NCBI GenBank assembly: GCA_050304135.1
Contig: JBNLDC010000012.1
Coordinates: 62,001 to 126,000, forward strand
Source: JAFGNB01 sp050304135
GTDB taxonomy: Bacteria > Fibrobacterota > Chitinivibrionia > Chitinivibrionales > Chitinispirillaceae
Direction: 5' to 3'
DNA length: 64,000 nt
Below are positions 50,491 to 59,633 of this stretch, one piece after another (position 1 is the stretch's first letter; every line of letters begins with the position of its first letter). The notes under the pieces are model-generated. The model had not been told where the DNA came from and did no database searches. It was given only the letters and a program-made list of their open reading frames with translations. Made by a program: the position numbers and the translations under genes.

Positions 50491-52968
50491 TTATTCTTCC
50501 CATCCATCTTCTTCAGGAAGATCATCGAGCATCATGTCATCGTCGGGAAGTGGACTCGGTTCTTCCGGCACATCCGCTTTCTTTTCCCGTTTTGTATCCT
50601 TTTTATCTTCTTTTTGTGCTGCTTTTGCTTCTTCTTCCTGCAACTGGCGTTGGAGTTCTTCCATCTGCTTGTCGATTTGACCTTCCTTAGACTTCATTTC
50701 CTGCACCTGTTTGTTCAACTGTACCTGACCACCGAGTTTCTGTGATTTCGCGAGCGCGTAATCAACATCTTCCTTGATGGATTCAAAGTTACGTGAGAAG
50801 AAGGTACTGCGTTCAAAGGAATCAACATACTTCAGAAAATCATCAATATTCGACTTGATTTCTTTCTGGTGGGTGTGCAGACTGTCAATCTGCTTGAGAA
50901 CATAACCTGATTGACGTGAGGTCCCGAGGTCATAGGCTTTTCGGGCTACCTCAGTGTAACGGTTGCGCAACGAATTGCTTTCGTCCTGACGGGCCATTAG
51001 TTCAGCCTGTACGGGAGCCTTATATTCCTCAAGATCTTTTGACGCACCGGCAAGGAGCGTTGCCGCTGCATTATAGTTTTTCTCCATCATGTACGCGTAT
51101 GCCTGCAATAGTGCACCTTCAGCTTTCATGACGATGTTATCGCTGGTAGACTGAATTTCCGCACCGGCGTTTTTACAATCCGACCACTGGCGCGCTTTGA
51201 GGGCGGTCCATCCCAGTCCCAGAAGTGCGTCAACATAAAAGTAGCTTGATTTCGGCACCATACGGAATGCGGTGACCGCTTTCGCGAGGGGGCCTTCCTG
51301 TTCAGTGAGTTCCTCGTAAAAGATGTATCCGAGGTATATGTAGGAGCGGTTGACCATCTCTTTCTGTGCATCGGTAGTCACCAGAGCTTGAATACAGTTT
51401 TCAAGACTGGATATGGCGCCCTCGTAATTATCGGTGGCGGCATTGCAGATAGCAGCACTGTGCTGTGCAAAAACGAAATCAGGATGCGTTTCCGGGATCA
51501 GTTCGAATAGCTGCAGAGCCTTCGAATAGTTTCCCTTTTTCATCTCGGTTTCACCCATGTAGTAGTAACCGTGATATTTGATTGAATCGGGAACTCCAAG
51601 GCGATTCAGTTCGTTGAACTGTGCCTCAACGGAGCCGAAGTTACCGTCACGGTAGTAAACACGCATCAATCCAAGGTCCGCAAACGGAACCGCGGCACTG
51701 CGCGGGAACATTTCTTTCATTTTGTTATACGCCTCTTCGGCTGTCAGGCGCATGTCCATCTGTTCCTGACAGGACCCGAGGAAGAATCCGACCCAGTCGT
51801 TTTTAAAGAAGTCGGGATATTCGATAAACAACTGGCTGAAGATGAAAAACGCATCCCAGTAATTTTCCTGTGCGTACAGGTTGCACGCCTTGATGTACAA
51901 ATCGTTAGGTTGGAGGTTTGCCAGTTTCGCCATTTTCCGTGCGTAAATTTCTTCGCGATGTTTACCGATGTCCGCCTTGACATAAAGACTGATCCATGAT
52001 GCAGCAGGTATGGATGACTTATCCTTGCGATCAACATCCTGAGTGCTTATGTACTGCATCAGAAATGTCAGGTCTCTTCCATTGTTAATCATCGGAATGT
52101 TAAATCCACCGCCAAAACCAAGGTAGGAAAGAGATCCGTCGGAGAGGCCGATTAAACCGTACAACTTGATCATCCGGAGAATCCATCCACCGACTTTTCC
52201 ATCCAGCGTCCATTCCATCTTGGTGACCTTATCAAAAAACTCATCGGAACTGGTACCGAGGTCACGGAGACTGAAATCAAATGATGATTCAATCTGGCGT
52301 TCCCAATACGTGGAATTGAGGGAACCTCGAAGAACTCGTGGTATCGTAGTATCGAGAGAATCTTTATTCACGATGGAAAGAAAAATTAGGTTATGCATAC
52401 TGACGCCGAGACTATGTGTTCCAATAGCAGGATGTTGCAGAACACGGTAGGTCAAACCGATATCAGGGCTAATTCCGAAATAATTGTCAACGTAAAATTT
52501 TTTGGAAAGGAAATTGACATTGGCGCCAATTGTAAGTCCTGAAATTATGTTATACGACCATGTGGCCATGAAATAATCGGTTTGGTCGGAAATCATGGCT
52601 CCGGACGAATCGAAATTACCATCGGTTTTTAATCGTACTTCCCGATAGGGATTGTTGATACCCTGATGCACCCATGATACTCCAACGGACTGGTATAGAC
52701 CGATAGGGTAAACTGCACCAATATCATAGGTCAGGAATTCACCGAGTACCGAAGTAGCGGTACCACGGATTGTAAGATAATTCTCTTCGTTGATATTAGA
52801 CGGATTATTAAGAGGTGAATACTGAGAAAAAAGCGTACGCCAACGTTGTGTAAGCAGATATTCTTCCGGAAGTCCGTCGGCGGATACAACTGCAACCTGA
52901 CCGCATATTACAATTAATGAAAAGGTGATAAATGCTCTCTGAAAGAGAACCCTAAGCAAATTTGACAT
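50491..52968 (-). CDS. Barrel-TPR-coiled-coil envelope protein
   Basis: An 825-residue secreted protein in three parts. After the signal peptide (cut near VVSA), residues about 40-330 look like a PorV/UPF0164-like barrel, with strands such as TYDIGAVYPIGLYQSVGVSW and GGGFNIPMI. Residues about 350-640 are TPR-like helical repeats (NLYAQENYWDAFFIFSQLF and others). Residues 690-780 are a lysine- and glutamate-rich coiled coil, and the end is very acidic (DDDMMLDDLPEED). A barrel followed by a TPR superhelix suggests a membrane-anchored scaffold, perhaps for glycan export or surface protein assembly. The beta-helix genes next door may be part of the same job. Confidence 0.75.
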   Translation of the reverse strand: MSNLLRVLFQRAFITFSLIVICGQVAVVSADGLPEEYLLTQRWRTLFSQYSPLNNPSNINEENYLTIRGTATSVLGEFLTYDIGAVYPIGLYQSVGVSWVHQGINNPYREVRLKTDGNFDSSGAMISDQTDYFMATWSYNIISGLTIGANVNFLSKKFYVDNYFGISPDIGLTYRVLQHPAIGTHSLGVSMHNLIFLSIVNKDSLDTTIPRVLRGSLNSTYWERQIESSFDFSLRDLGTSSDEFFDKVTKMEWTLDGKVGGWILRMIKLYGLIGLSDGSLSYLGFGGGFNIPMINNGRDLTFLMQYISTQDVDRKDKSSIPAASWISLYVKADIGKHREEIYARKMAKLANLQPNDLYIKACNLYAQENYWDAFFIFSQLFIEYPDFFKNDWVGFFLGSCQEQMDMRLTAEEAYNKMKEMFPRSAAVPFADLGLMRVYYRDGNFGSVEAQFNELNRLGVPDSIKYHGYYYMGETEMKKGNYSKALQLFELIPETHPDFVFAQHSAAICNAATDNYEGAISSLENCIQALVTTDAQKEMVNRSYIYLGYIFYEELTEQEGPLAKAVTAFRMVPKSSYFYVDALLGLGWTALKARQWSDCKNAGAEIQSTSDNIVMKAEGALLQAYAYMMEKNYNAAATLLAGASKDLEEYKAPVQAELMARQDESNSLRNRYTEVARKAYDLGTSRQSGYVLKQIDSLHTHQKEIKSNIDDFLKYVDSFERSTFFSRNFESIKEDVDYALAKSQKLGGQVQLNKQVQEMKSKEGQIDKQMEELQRQLQEEEAKAAQKEDKKDTKREKKADVPEEPSPLPDDDMMLDDLPEEDGWEE

Positions 52969-52984
52969 TTTTATTTCCTTGCAA

Positions 52985-53812
52985 TTAGTAAGTTATGCGT
53001 GACCCGAGATCTTCGTTATCCGATCCCTTAGCACTGCAGCACTGAGCTGGATCGGATTTAAAATTCATGCTGGTACGAGGTGCGGTAAATGCGGGATTGA
53101 AAGAGAAATTACCATCCGGAATCGGGCGGGGGCTTCTCAGATTACCGTAAAAATTGTTATTGGTAACCTGAATACGTTCCGCTTCGGCAAGATTTTTAAG
53201 GCCGAACCGTTCATTGAAAGCTACAACATTGTTTTCCATGATAAACTCTGAGCTTCCGCCCACGGCAATACCATTGTTTGCGTTAAATGCGATCGAATTG
53301 TGATTGATCGTGACACTGGTTGACCGGACATCCCATCCCTGAATGCCACTGCCGCGGTTGAATGCGATGATGTTGTCTTCAATTTTCGGCAGATGACGAA
53401 CGGCGATGATACCGGTTTGCCAGTTCCGGACGATCCTGCAGGAGAGTATCTGGTTACCGGAACCGTTCGAAAATACGCCGATGGTGCCATTACGGATTTC
53501 GAAACCGGAAATGGTGGTGTTTTTCCCAAGGGTAACCACGGTACCTCTGCCCCCGCCGTCGATAATCGCTTCAAACATTGATCGTGCCATCAGGGTGACA
53601 CCCGGAGCTACGAGGATACGTTCATGATAGGTTCCGTTTTCGACCCATACGGTATCTCCAACGCGTGACCGCATCATTGCTTCGGCGATAGTCTTGATTC
53701 CCATCGATGGAACCTGGACTGAGGCGGCCGAAGCGGTAGATTGCCACAGCAGACAACAGGTTGTTACTGCAAACAGTACTCTGCATCCACGGTTGACCAT
53801 ATGATTACGCAT
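52985..53812 (-). CDS. Secreted right-handed beta-helix protein A
   Basis: A 275-residue protein with a signal peptide cut near STASA. Residues about 35-250 are parallel beta-helix (PbH1/NosD-like) repeats, for example GFEIRNGTIGVF, NIIAFNRGSGIQGW and NSIAFNANNGIAVGG, with stacked asparagines. GGGAG lies six bases before the ATG. It is a close duplicate of the next gene. Beta-helix proteins often bind or cut polysaccharides; no catalytic residues could be assigned. Confidence 0.85.
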   Translation of the reverse strand: MRNHMVNRGCRVLFAVTTCCLLWQSTASAASVQVPSMGIKTIAEAMMRSRVGDTVWVENGTYHERILVAPGVTLMARSMFEAIIDGGGRGTVVTLGKNTTISGFEIRNGTIGVFSNGSGNQILSCRIVRNWQTGIIAVRHLPKIEDNIIAFNRGSGIQGWDVRSTSVTINHNSIAFNANNGIAVGGSSEFIMENNVVAFNERFGLKNLAEAERIQVTNNNFYGNLRSPRPIPDGNFSFNPAFTAPRTSMNFKSDPAQCCSAKGSDNEDLGSRITY

Positions 53813-53854
53813 AAACTACTCCCGCTTTTATAAGTTGAACAGAATGTATCAAGC

Positions 53855-54661
53855 TCAGTATACCACCCGGGCGCCGATGTTCTGATTATCGGAAGCTCGA
53901 CCGATACAACGTGAATTTTTATCAAGGGTAAAATTGAGTTTCGGTGCGTTGATGAACAGTGGATTGAAAGCGTAGTTGTCGCTTGGGAGAACATCGGTGA
54001 AACGGGCGTTCTGGTAAAAGTTGTTGCTTATCATCTGGATTCTGACAGATTCTTCGGAGGGTTTGATGCCGAATTGGCTGTTATACGCGAGGATATTGTT
54101 TTCCAGTACCACACTTGAATTGCCGCCGAGTGAGAGTCCGTGATTTCCGTTATAGGCAATGGTGTTGTGGTTGATGGTTGCCGTTGTGGTACGGACATCC
54201 CACCCCTGAATACCCGACCCTTTATTGTAGACAATGATGTTGTCTTCAACTTTAGGAAGATTGCCGACACACATGACACCGGTCTGCTGATTGTTGAGGA
54301 TTTTGCATTGAGAAATGAGGGTGCCGCCTGCGGTCGTGAATATTCCGATTGTGCCGTTGCGAACTTCAAACCCGGAAATCCCCGAGTTGCTCCCCAGAGT
54401 GACTACTGTTCCTTTTCCGCCGCCGTCGATTACAGCTTTGAACAGAGAGCGGGAAACCAGTGAAATATCCTGATTTATATAAATATGCTCTCGATAGATA
54501 CCGGGATCGACAAGAACGGTATCACCCTGCTTTGCCGACAGAATAGCTGCAGTAATTGTCGGGAAATTTTGTGGTACCTGTAGAGCCACTGCGAGGAGCT
54601 GACTGCCGGTACATAACAGTAACGTAAAAAAAAGAATGATTTTTTTATGGGTGCTGTGCAT
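53855..54661 (-). CDS. Secreted right-handed beta-helix protein B
   Basis: A 268-residue paralogue of beta-helix protein A. The signal peptide is KKIILFFTLLLCTGSQLLA. The same repeat ladder follows (GFEVRNGTIGIF, NIIVYNKGSGIQGW, NTIAYNGNHGLSLGG), with IDGGGKGTVVTLG shared almost exactly with copy A. Both end in (I/A)GARVVY or GSRITY. I took the ATG at 54661 with GGAG nine bases upstream; 54676 is also possible. The two genes are 42 bases apart and are probably one unit with the barrel-TPR gene. Confidence 0.85.
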   Translation of the reverse strand: MHSTHKKIILFFTLLLCTGSQLLAVALQVPQNFPTITAAILSAKQGDTVLVDPGIYREHIYINQDISLVSRSLFKAVIDGGGKGTVVTLGSNSGISGFEVRNGTIGIFTTAGGTLISQCKILNNQQTGVMCVGNLPKVEDNIIVYNKGSGIQGWDVRTTTATINHNTIAYNGNHGLSLGGNSSVVLENNILAYNSQFGIKPSEESVRIQMISNNFYQNARFTDVLPSDNYAFNPLFINAPKLNFTLDKNSRCIGRASDNQNIGARVVY

Positions 54662-54822
54662 TACCGAAAACTCCATTTCAGTCAGGTGGGGTTTATTCGA
54701 TTAACTTTGCCCGCCCGTTGAACAGGGTGATTTTACCCTACTAAATTACTTTAGAGCCCTTTTTGACACAATAGTGGCGCAAAAGAATAGATCGGTTCAC
54801 CGTGGTAGAGTAAATTGGGCCT

Positions 54823-55818
54823 TCAAAAGGCGGCCGGTAACGAAAATAACCGAAAAAGTGATTTGAAATGAGCATAGACAACATATTTCATAATAATATA
54901 CGAGAATTTTTCAGTTAACGACTGGAAAAATAAACGGTTAAGCATATAATTATACGATGGGTCGAAATAGCAATTGATATGACACCCTTCACAGAATGAG
55001 TAGGTACCTTCCATTTTTCGGGCTGTTGCAATCTCTTTTGCGGGCATACTGCTCCCGGAACTGAGTGGAACACGGATGATCTGATGATGAAAACAGGGGA
55101 GCAGACGGTGGTTGTCGGGTGATACGACAATGGTCGAGGTGACCGCTTTGCAAAGCGGGCTTCTGATATGATTTCCCCCATTGTCACGAAGGGTCAGGTG
55201 TGCTTTATTGAGGTATACTCCGGATTTTCTGCCGAGTTGTAATGCTTTTCGGTGGGTTTTTGCAGTGGTGGTATCTCTGCCTGACGTATCGAAAACAGGG
55301 TCGAGAATGAGCATCAACCGGTGTTTTCTGGCAATGGCGTAGATACACTTCGCATCCTGAATGTTGTAATCGGTATAGGTGTAGAGAAGGTCCGGCACCA
55401 GGGCATTCTGAAGGGCGAGCGGGATACTTTCAATTACATGATTAAAAGAGGTACACCCCCGGATCTCATTGTGGAGTTCCGCACTGGCTCCATCAATACT
55501 GAAATGAAGCAGATCAATTTTCCCTTGCAATTCGGTTGCCCGATCAGGGAAAAGGATACAATTGGTGGTCACGGAAGTAATAAACCCCAGTTTTTTTGCG
55601 GCTGCAAGAAATACCGGCAAGTCGGGATGCAGCAGCGGTTCACCTCCGGTAAAATCAACAAATCGGCACCCGGCTTTGCGGGCGGTAACGAGATTTTCAA
55701 GAACGTCCCGGACGTAGGCATCTTTTTTGGGATGTTCCGACCAGATATTGCAGAAACGACAACGGGCATTACACCGGTTGGTTATATAGTAATGTAATAA
55801 AACTGGTTTTTTAGGCAC
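54823..55818 (-). CDS. Radical SAM enzyme with C-terminal cysteine cluster (SPASM-like)
   Basis: A 331-residue radical SAM protein. The SAM-cluster cysteines are C16, C20 and C23 in NRCNARCRFCNIW, with DFTGGEPLLHP next. The C-terminal part has further cysteines (SPLCK, LPCFHH and CEGCHINC), consistent with auxiliary clusters as in SPASM or twitch enzymes. I chose the GTG at 55818 (GGAG eight bases upstream), one base after the stop of the GT2 gene. It probably modifies a peptide or sugar linked to the neighbouring glycosyltransferase, but the substrate is unknown. Confidence 0.85.
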   Translation of the reverse strand: MPKKPVLLHYYITNRCNARCRFCNIWSEHPKKDAYVRDVLENLVTARKAGCRFVDFTGGEPLLHPDLPVFLAAAKKLGFITSVTTNCILFPDRATELQGKIDLLHFSIDGASAELHNEIRGCTSFNHVIESIPLALQNALVPDLLYTYTDYNIQDAKCIYAIARKHRLMLILDPVFDTSGRDTTTAKTHRKALQLGRKSGVYLNKAHLTLRDNGGNHIRSPLCKAVTSTIVVSPDNHRLLPCFHHQIIRVPLSSGSSMPAKEIATARKMEGTYSFCEGCHINCYFDPSYNYMLNRLFFQSLTEKFSYIIMKYVVYAHFKSLFRLFSLPAAF

Positions 55819-55819
55819 T

Positions 55820-56953
55820 TCAGATACTCCGTTCTTTCCAGCGTAATCGTTTTCCGGAAGCAAATGCACCAATGAGGATTACCGTTTCAAGCAGAATCAA
55901 CGGATACAGAAGCGGGAAAAGAAGCGGTGAAACGTTTGAGCGATTACGCGTGAACATCACCGTTGCAACCAGCCATGTAATGCAGAAACTGCCAAGGCCG
56001 GCCATGGTTGCTGAACGAGGTAAAATTCCCGTCCCAAGGATGCAGGACAAGGAGACATGCAGCAAAAAGAGTATTCCGGAAAGCAGCAGGGTACGATTGC
56101 TGGAAAAACCACCCAATGCCCATCGGGACAGTTGACGGACAAAACCGTATATTGTAGCCTGCGGCGGGGTCGTTGCCGTCGGATGAAACGGGCTGACCAT
56201 TCCGGTTGAATGGCCGTACCGGCGAAAACGATGTAACAGGGCCTGATCCTCGGTAATTGAGTAACCGATGCCCTCCTGACCGCCAATGGCGAGGTAGTCA
56301 CTTTTTCTGATGAGCAGGTTGTTTCCCATACAGGATCCGGGAATATGCAGATAGTGAAACAGTACGGCTATCGAGAAAAGAAATTCAAGTTGCAGCGATT
56401 GAAGAAGAGGGAACGGATACCCGGAGTGAGAGATTGTCGTGTGGCCGAACACCAGCGCAACTCTGTCATCAAACACGTCAACGAGGCGATCAAGCCATTC
56501 CGGTGAAAGCTTCATGTCGGCATCGGTGAGTGCGATCACTTCATGTGATGCCGCGGCGATTCCTGTTTCAAGTGCCTGCTGTTTACTTGTCAATCGTCGG
56601 GTCGGATCAAACCGGCTACTGAGAAGTTGTGCGGCATGTGCCGGATTGTCCGCATATTGTTCCACAATGATTCTTGAATCGTCTTCCGACCCATCATCAA
56701 TGAATACTGTTTCGACGAGGGCATCGTATCGTAAATGCTTCAGTGAGTCAAGCAGTGTCCCAAGCTGTTTTTCCTCGTTTCGGAAAGGAATAATAATAGA
56801 GACCGGCGGACGCCGCTGCGAAGATGTTGTTATTTTTCGCGGTGAAAAAAGGGCCGTTACCAACAAGCATATCTGAAGCGATGCGTATACGATAAAAAAT
56901 ATGGTTATCGGAACGTTGAGCTGGTCGATTAATTGTATAAGTAAGTCATGCAT
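55820..56953 (-). CDS. Family 2 glycosyltransferase, membrane-bound
   Basis: A 377-residue enzyme. One N-terminal span (about 13-38) precedes a GT-A domain with VSIIIPFRNEE, FIDDGSEDDS, the metal-binding LTDADMKL, and QLSRW, the motif of processive hyaluronan- or cellulose-like synthases. Three or four C-terminal spans follow (ILFLLHVSLSCILG and others). The ATG at 56953 lies three codons inside the frame. It is translationally close to the radical SAM gene. Product polymer unknown. Confidence 0.88.
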   Translation of the reverse strand: MHDLLIQLIDQLNVPITIFFIVYASLQICLLVTALFSPRKITTSSQRRPPVSIIIPFRNEEKQLGTLLDSLKHLRYDALVETVFIDDGSEDDSRIIVEQYADNPAHAAQLLSSRFDPTRRLTSKQQALETGIAAASHEVIALTDADMKLSPEWLDRLVDVFDDRVALVFGHTTISHSGYPFPLLQSLQLEFLFSIAVLFHYLHIPGSCMGNNLLIRKSDYLAIGGQEGIGYSITEDQALLHRFRRYGHSTGMVSPFHPTATTPPQATIYGFVRQLSRWALGGFSSNRTLLLSGILFLLHVSLSCILGTGILPRSATMAGLGSFCITWLVATVMFTRNRSNVSPLLFPLLYPLILLETVILIGAFASGKRLRWKERSI

Positions 56954-57090
56954 GAGGTGCAATCCATTGTATTCGGTAAACTGCTGCTCTGTGCCGGTTG
57001 GTTGAGTTGCCGGTTGAATCCATCCCGGGTTTTTAAGTATACTAAAATCCTTTACGATCCGCCGGTGAAAAATGGTGGCAGGGGGTAGTG

Positions 57091-57471
57091 ATGCTTCGGG
57101 GAATCGGTATAGATATAGTCGAGATCACCAGAATCAGAAAATTACTTGATTCATATGGCACCAGTTTCCTGCAAAAGGTTTTTACGGAAGGTGAAATCAG
57201 CTACTGCTCGGAAAAAGCTCACCCTGAAATTCATTTTGCAGGGCGCTGGGCGGCCAAAGAAGCTTTTTATAAGGCTCTCCCGGATACGCTGCAGGCGAGT
57301 GCCGGCTGGAAATCTATTGCGGTGCTCCCGGGTTCGGGACAGGGAAGACCGGTAATCACCTTACAGACTGATGACTTCAGCGATGCATGTCGTACGGAAG
57401 GAATATCCTGCTTTCATCTCTCCATTTCTCACGAACGGATGTATTGTACCGCTGTCGTCGCAATAGAATAA
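57091..57471 (+). CDS. acpS: Holo-[acyl-carrier-protein] synthase
   Basis: A 126-residue enzyme that attaches phosphopantetheine to ACP. It has the N-terminal GIGIDIVEITRI with the metal-binding aspartate, RWAAKEAFYKAL with the glutamate, and LSISHERMYCTAVV at the end. Length is typical. GGGGG lies upstream of the GTG-ATG pair, and I took the ATG at 57091. It stands alone. Confidence 0.95.
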   Translation: MLRGIGIDIVEITRIRKLLDSYGTSFLQKVFTEGEISYCSEKAHPEIHFAGRWAAKEAFYKALPDTLQASAGWKSIAVLPGSGQGRPVITLQTDDFSDACRTEGISCFHLSISHERMYCTAVVAIE

Positions 57472-57699
57472 ACAATCGGTTCTACACTCAATGATGAATG
57501 GTGATGTCGGTACTTGTGGCTGATGCAATTTTAGTACTACTCATGATCTACAGTTTGTTTTAAAGTAGTTGAAATAATGTTTGATGAGTGTGATAGCTCG
57601 TAGTAAATACAGACAGGTATCCATAAGGTTTTTTAGAATGAACACTTCGGAGAATAAGCTAAGTAGAAGTTCTGTAAATAGGACACACTCCGAATTAGG

Positions 57700-57728
57700 T
57701 TGAATTTAGCAGAATTTTAGGGTATTTT
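57700..57728 (+). promoter_or_regulatory. Possible promoter for the AMIN-like gene
   Basis: TTGAAT, a 17-base spacer and TATTTT (each four of six) give a start near 57735, about 29 bases before the ATG. Confidence 0.4.
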
Positions 57729-57763
57729 GTTAGGTATATGTCACTTTCAGGGGAAAATCCGTA

Positions 57764-58621
57764 ATGAAGACCAATTCCAAGTTCGCAGGTGCAGGGTTAC
57801 TGCTTGCATTTCTTCTGCTCAGTTCGACACTATTATATGCACAGGAGAGTTACGAAGATCCGTATCTTGCTCCGGAAGAAGGGACCTCACAGGACGATCC
57901 ATTTGCTACCGAAGAACCGGTGGAATCCGAGCCGGTGACACCCCCGGTTTCAGAACAGCCGTCTCCCGTTGAGAGTACACCGGGATATACTACCGGTACT
58001 CCTTATACCTCTGCACTTCCAGAAGTAGGCCAACCTCCAGAAGCTGCCTCTGAGGCCGGTTTTCAGAATGCGATTATCGAAGGCGTTCAACTGACTGCCG
58101 AAACAGGCTCGGTACCCGATGAAAAACTGGTAACCGGATATTTTATCTTCAGGGATAAGCCTTCGAGTTATTTTTATGAGGTCAAACTCCGTGAAAAAAA
58201 ACTGATATTTGAATTCAATGATACCAGAGTAGGTTCGTCACCGGTACCAACCGCCTCAGAACCGCCGATTAAAGGGTTTGTGATTGAACAGGGAAAAATC
58301 GATGTTAACAAGGCGGTCAAAGGTCTCAGGCCGGAATGGCATGATCTGATCCGTGTGGTTTTTGAACTTGAAGCGGTTCCTGAGGTGCATGTCAATGATG
58401 AGTACAGCATTATTTCCTTCAGTTTCAAATGGTCTTCCGATCCGGCAAAACAGAAAAAATATACGGTCAGAGATCAGACTCCCAAGGTGATTCTCTGGTC
58501 AACCGCTGGGGTCGGAGGTGTTGCCCTCGGAGCTGTTGCCTATCTGTTGCTGCGTCCTGATGGTGATGAAAAACCACTCACCAAACTGTCGATCGATGAT
58601 CTGCCGGCACATCAGTTCTGA
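57764..58621 (+). CDS. Secreted AMIN-like protein with C-terminal membrane span
   Basis: A 285-residue protein. A signal peptide (LLLAFLLLSSTLLYAQ) is followed by a 70-residue stretch rich in glutamate, proline and threonine. Residues about 110-230 form strands that resemble an AMIN domain (FYEVKLREKKLIFEFNDTRV, then LIRVVFELEAVPEVHV). A single span (VGGVALGAVAYLLL) lies near residue 255, with a short acidic tail. AMIN domains usually target periplasmic proteins to peptidoglycan or secretins, but this is a tentative match. AGGGGA precedes the ATG. Confidence 0.7.
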   Translation: MKTNSKFAGAGLLLAFLLLSSTLLYAQESYEDPYLAPEEGTSQDDPFATEEPVESEPVTPPVSEQPSPVESTPGYTTGTPYTSALPEVGQPPEAASEAGFQNAIIEGVQLTAETGSVPDEKLVTGYFIFRDKPSSYFYEVKLREKKLIFEFNDTRVGSSPVPTASEPPIKGFVIEQGKIDVNKAVKGLRPEWHDLIRVVFELEAVPEVHVNDEYSIISFSFKWSSDPAKQKKYTVRDQTPKVILWSTAGVGGVALGAVAYLLLRPDGDEKPLTKLSIDDLPAHQF

Positions 58622-58949
58622 CCGACTGCGCAGTCTTCTTTCCTGATGCTATTGCATCTGTTGCAGAATCGCAGCTGAAACAGGTGCGGGTACCTCAGAA
58701 ATCACCGATTCGGATCTCATGATAATGGTTAGGTTTTCACGGCGCACAGAACTATTTTTCTGTGGGAGTTCCTCTGTCAAATCAGCGCCGATCGGTGCAG
58801 GAAGGCAGCAGGAGGGGTATCCGCAGAAAGGCCGCAACGGTACCTGTCTTCGGCGAATATCAATAGTGTCAATCATCGCGGCTGCATCCATGAGTGCTGT
58901 TCTCTGAACCAGTAACAGCAGGTTTGTTTACCGTTGCACAGGAGTTGCT
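58622..58949. other. Gap of about 330 bases before the Crp/Fnr gene
   Basis: Two opposed short frames (minus 58649-58891 and plus 58719-58907) fill this gap, but neither has a ribosome site or a recognisable family. I leave it unassigned. It should hold the Crp/Fnr operon promoter, which I could not pin down. Confidence 0.4.
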
Positions 58950-59633
58950 ATGGATCCTCATGAACTTGATGCGTTCACTTCGCGGGTACCATTGTTTGCG
59001 CATCTGTCCGCAGGTGACCGTCGAGCAATCTGTTCTGCAATGATTCAACGGTCATTCAAGGCTAATGAGATCATCGTTCATGAAGAGGATGATGATCATC
59101 AGACCTTTTTCATCATTGTTTCGGGGAGTGTCCATGTGACGGTACTTTCCTCGGAGGGAAAACAGGCGATTCTTGCCACGCTGCGGTCCGGGGAGTTTTT
59201 TGGTGAGATGGCGGTACTTGATGGTGAACCCCGCAGTGCTTCGGTTGTTGCTGCGGAACCCTGCAGACTCCTGATGCTCTACCGCAGGCCTTTTTTTGAA
59301 ATTCTGCAGAAATACCCCAAAATCACCATTGCGATGCTCATAGAAATGTCCTACCGGCTGCGTCGATCCAACCGGCATATCAACACACTTTCGATGATGA
59401 GTGTCTACGGTCGCGTAGCGGACGTACTGCTCCAATTGGCGAAAGAGGGCGGGCGCAAGGTGGGAACAATGATTGTTATTGACAAAAGGCCTACTCACCA
59501 GGTGATTGCCGAGATGGCCGGAACCAGTCGGGAAACGGTTTCCCGGGTGCTGTCGCAACTGCAGAAAAAACGGTATTTGACCATAGATAGAAAGCGTCTG
59601 GTGATTCTGAATGAAGCGAAGCTATACGATTAA
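58950..59633 (+). CDS. Crp/Fnr-family transcription regulator
   Basis: A 227-residue DNA-binding protein. The cyclic-nucleotide-type beta-barrel has FFIIVSGSVHVTVL and GEFFGEMAVLDGEPRSASV. The FGEMAVL...RSA motif is the cAMP-phosphate-binding cassette in CRP, so a cyclic nucleotide ligand is plausible. The central helix follows, then a winged HTH (HQVIAEMAGTSRETVSRVL). No Fnr-type N-terminal cysteine set is present. CAGGAG precedes the ATG. It overlaps the PASTA gene by 23 bases and may control its own operon. Confidence 0.92.
   Translation: MDPHELDAFTSRVPLFAHLSAGDRRAICSAMIQRSFKANEIIVHEEDDDHQTFFIIVSGSVHVTVLSSEGKQAILATLRSGEFFGEMAVLDGEPRSASVVAAEPCRLLMLYRRPFFEILQKYPKITIAMLIEMSYRLRRSNRHINTLSMMSVYGRVADVLLQLAKEGGRKVGTMIVIDKRPTHQVIAEMAGTSRETVSRVLSQLQKKRYLTIDRKRLVILNEAKLYD

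Noticed and set aside
58649..58907. Opposed 80- and 62-codon frames in the gap before the Crp/Fnr gene
   Set aside because: Neither has a ribosome site, family resemblance or a plausible protein composition; they are mirror shadows of each other.
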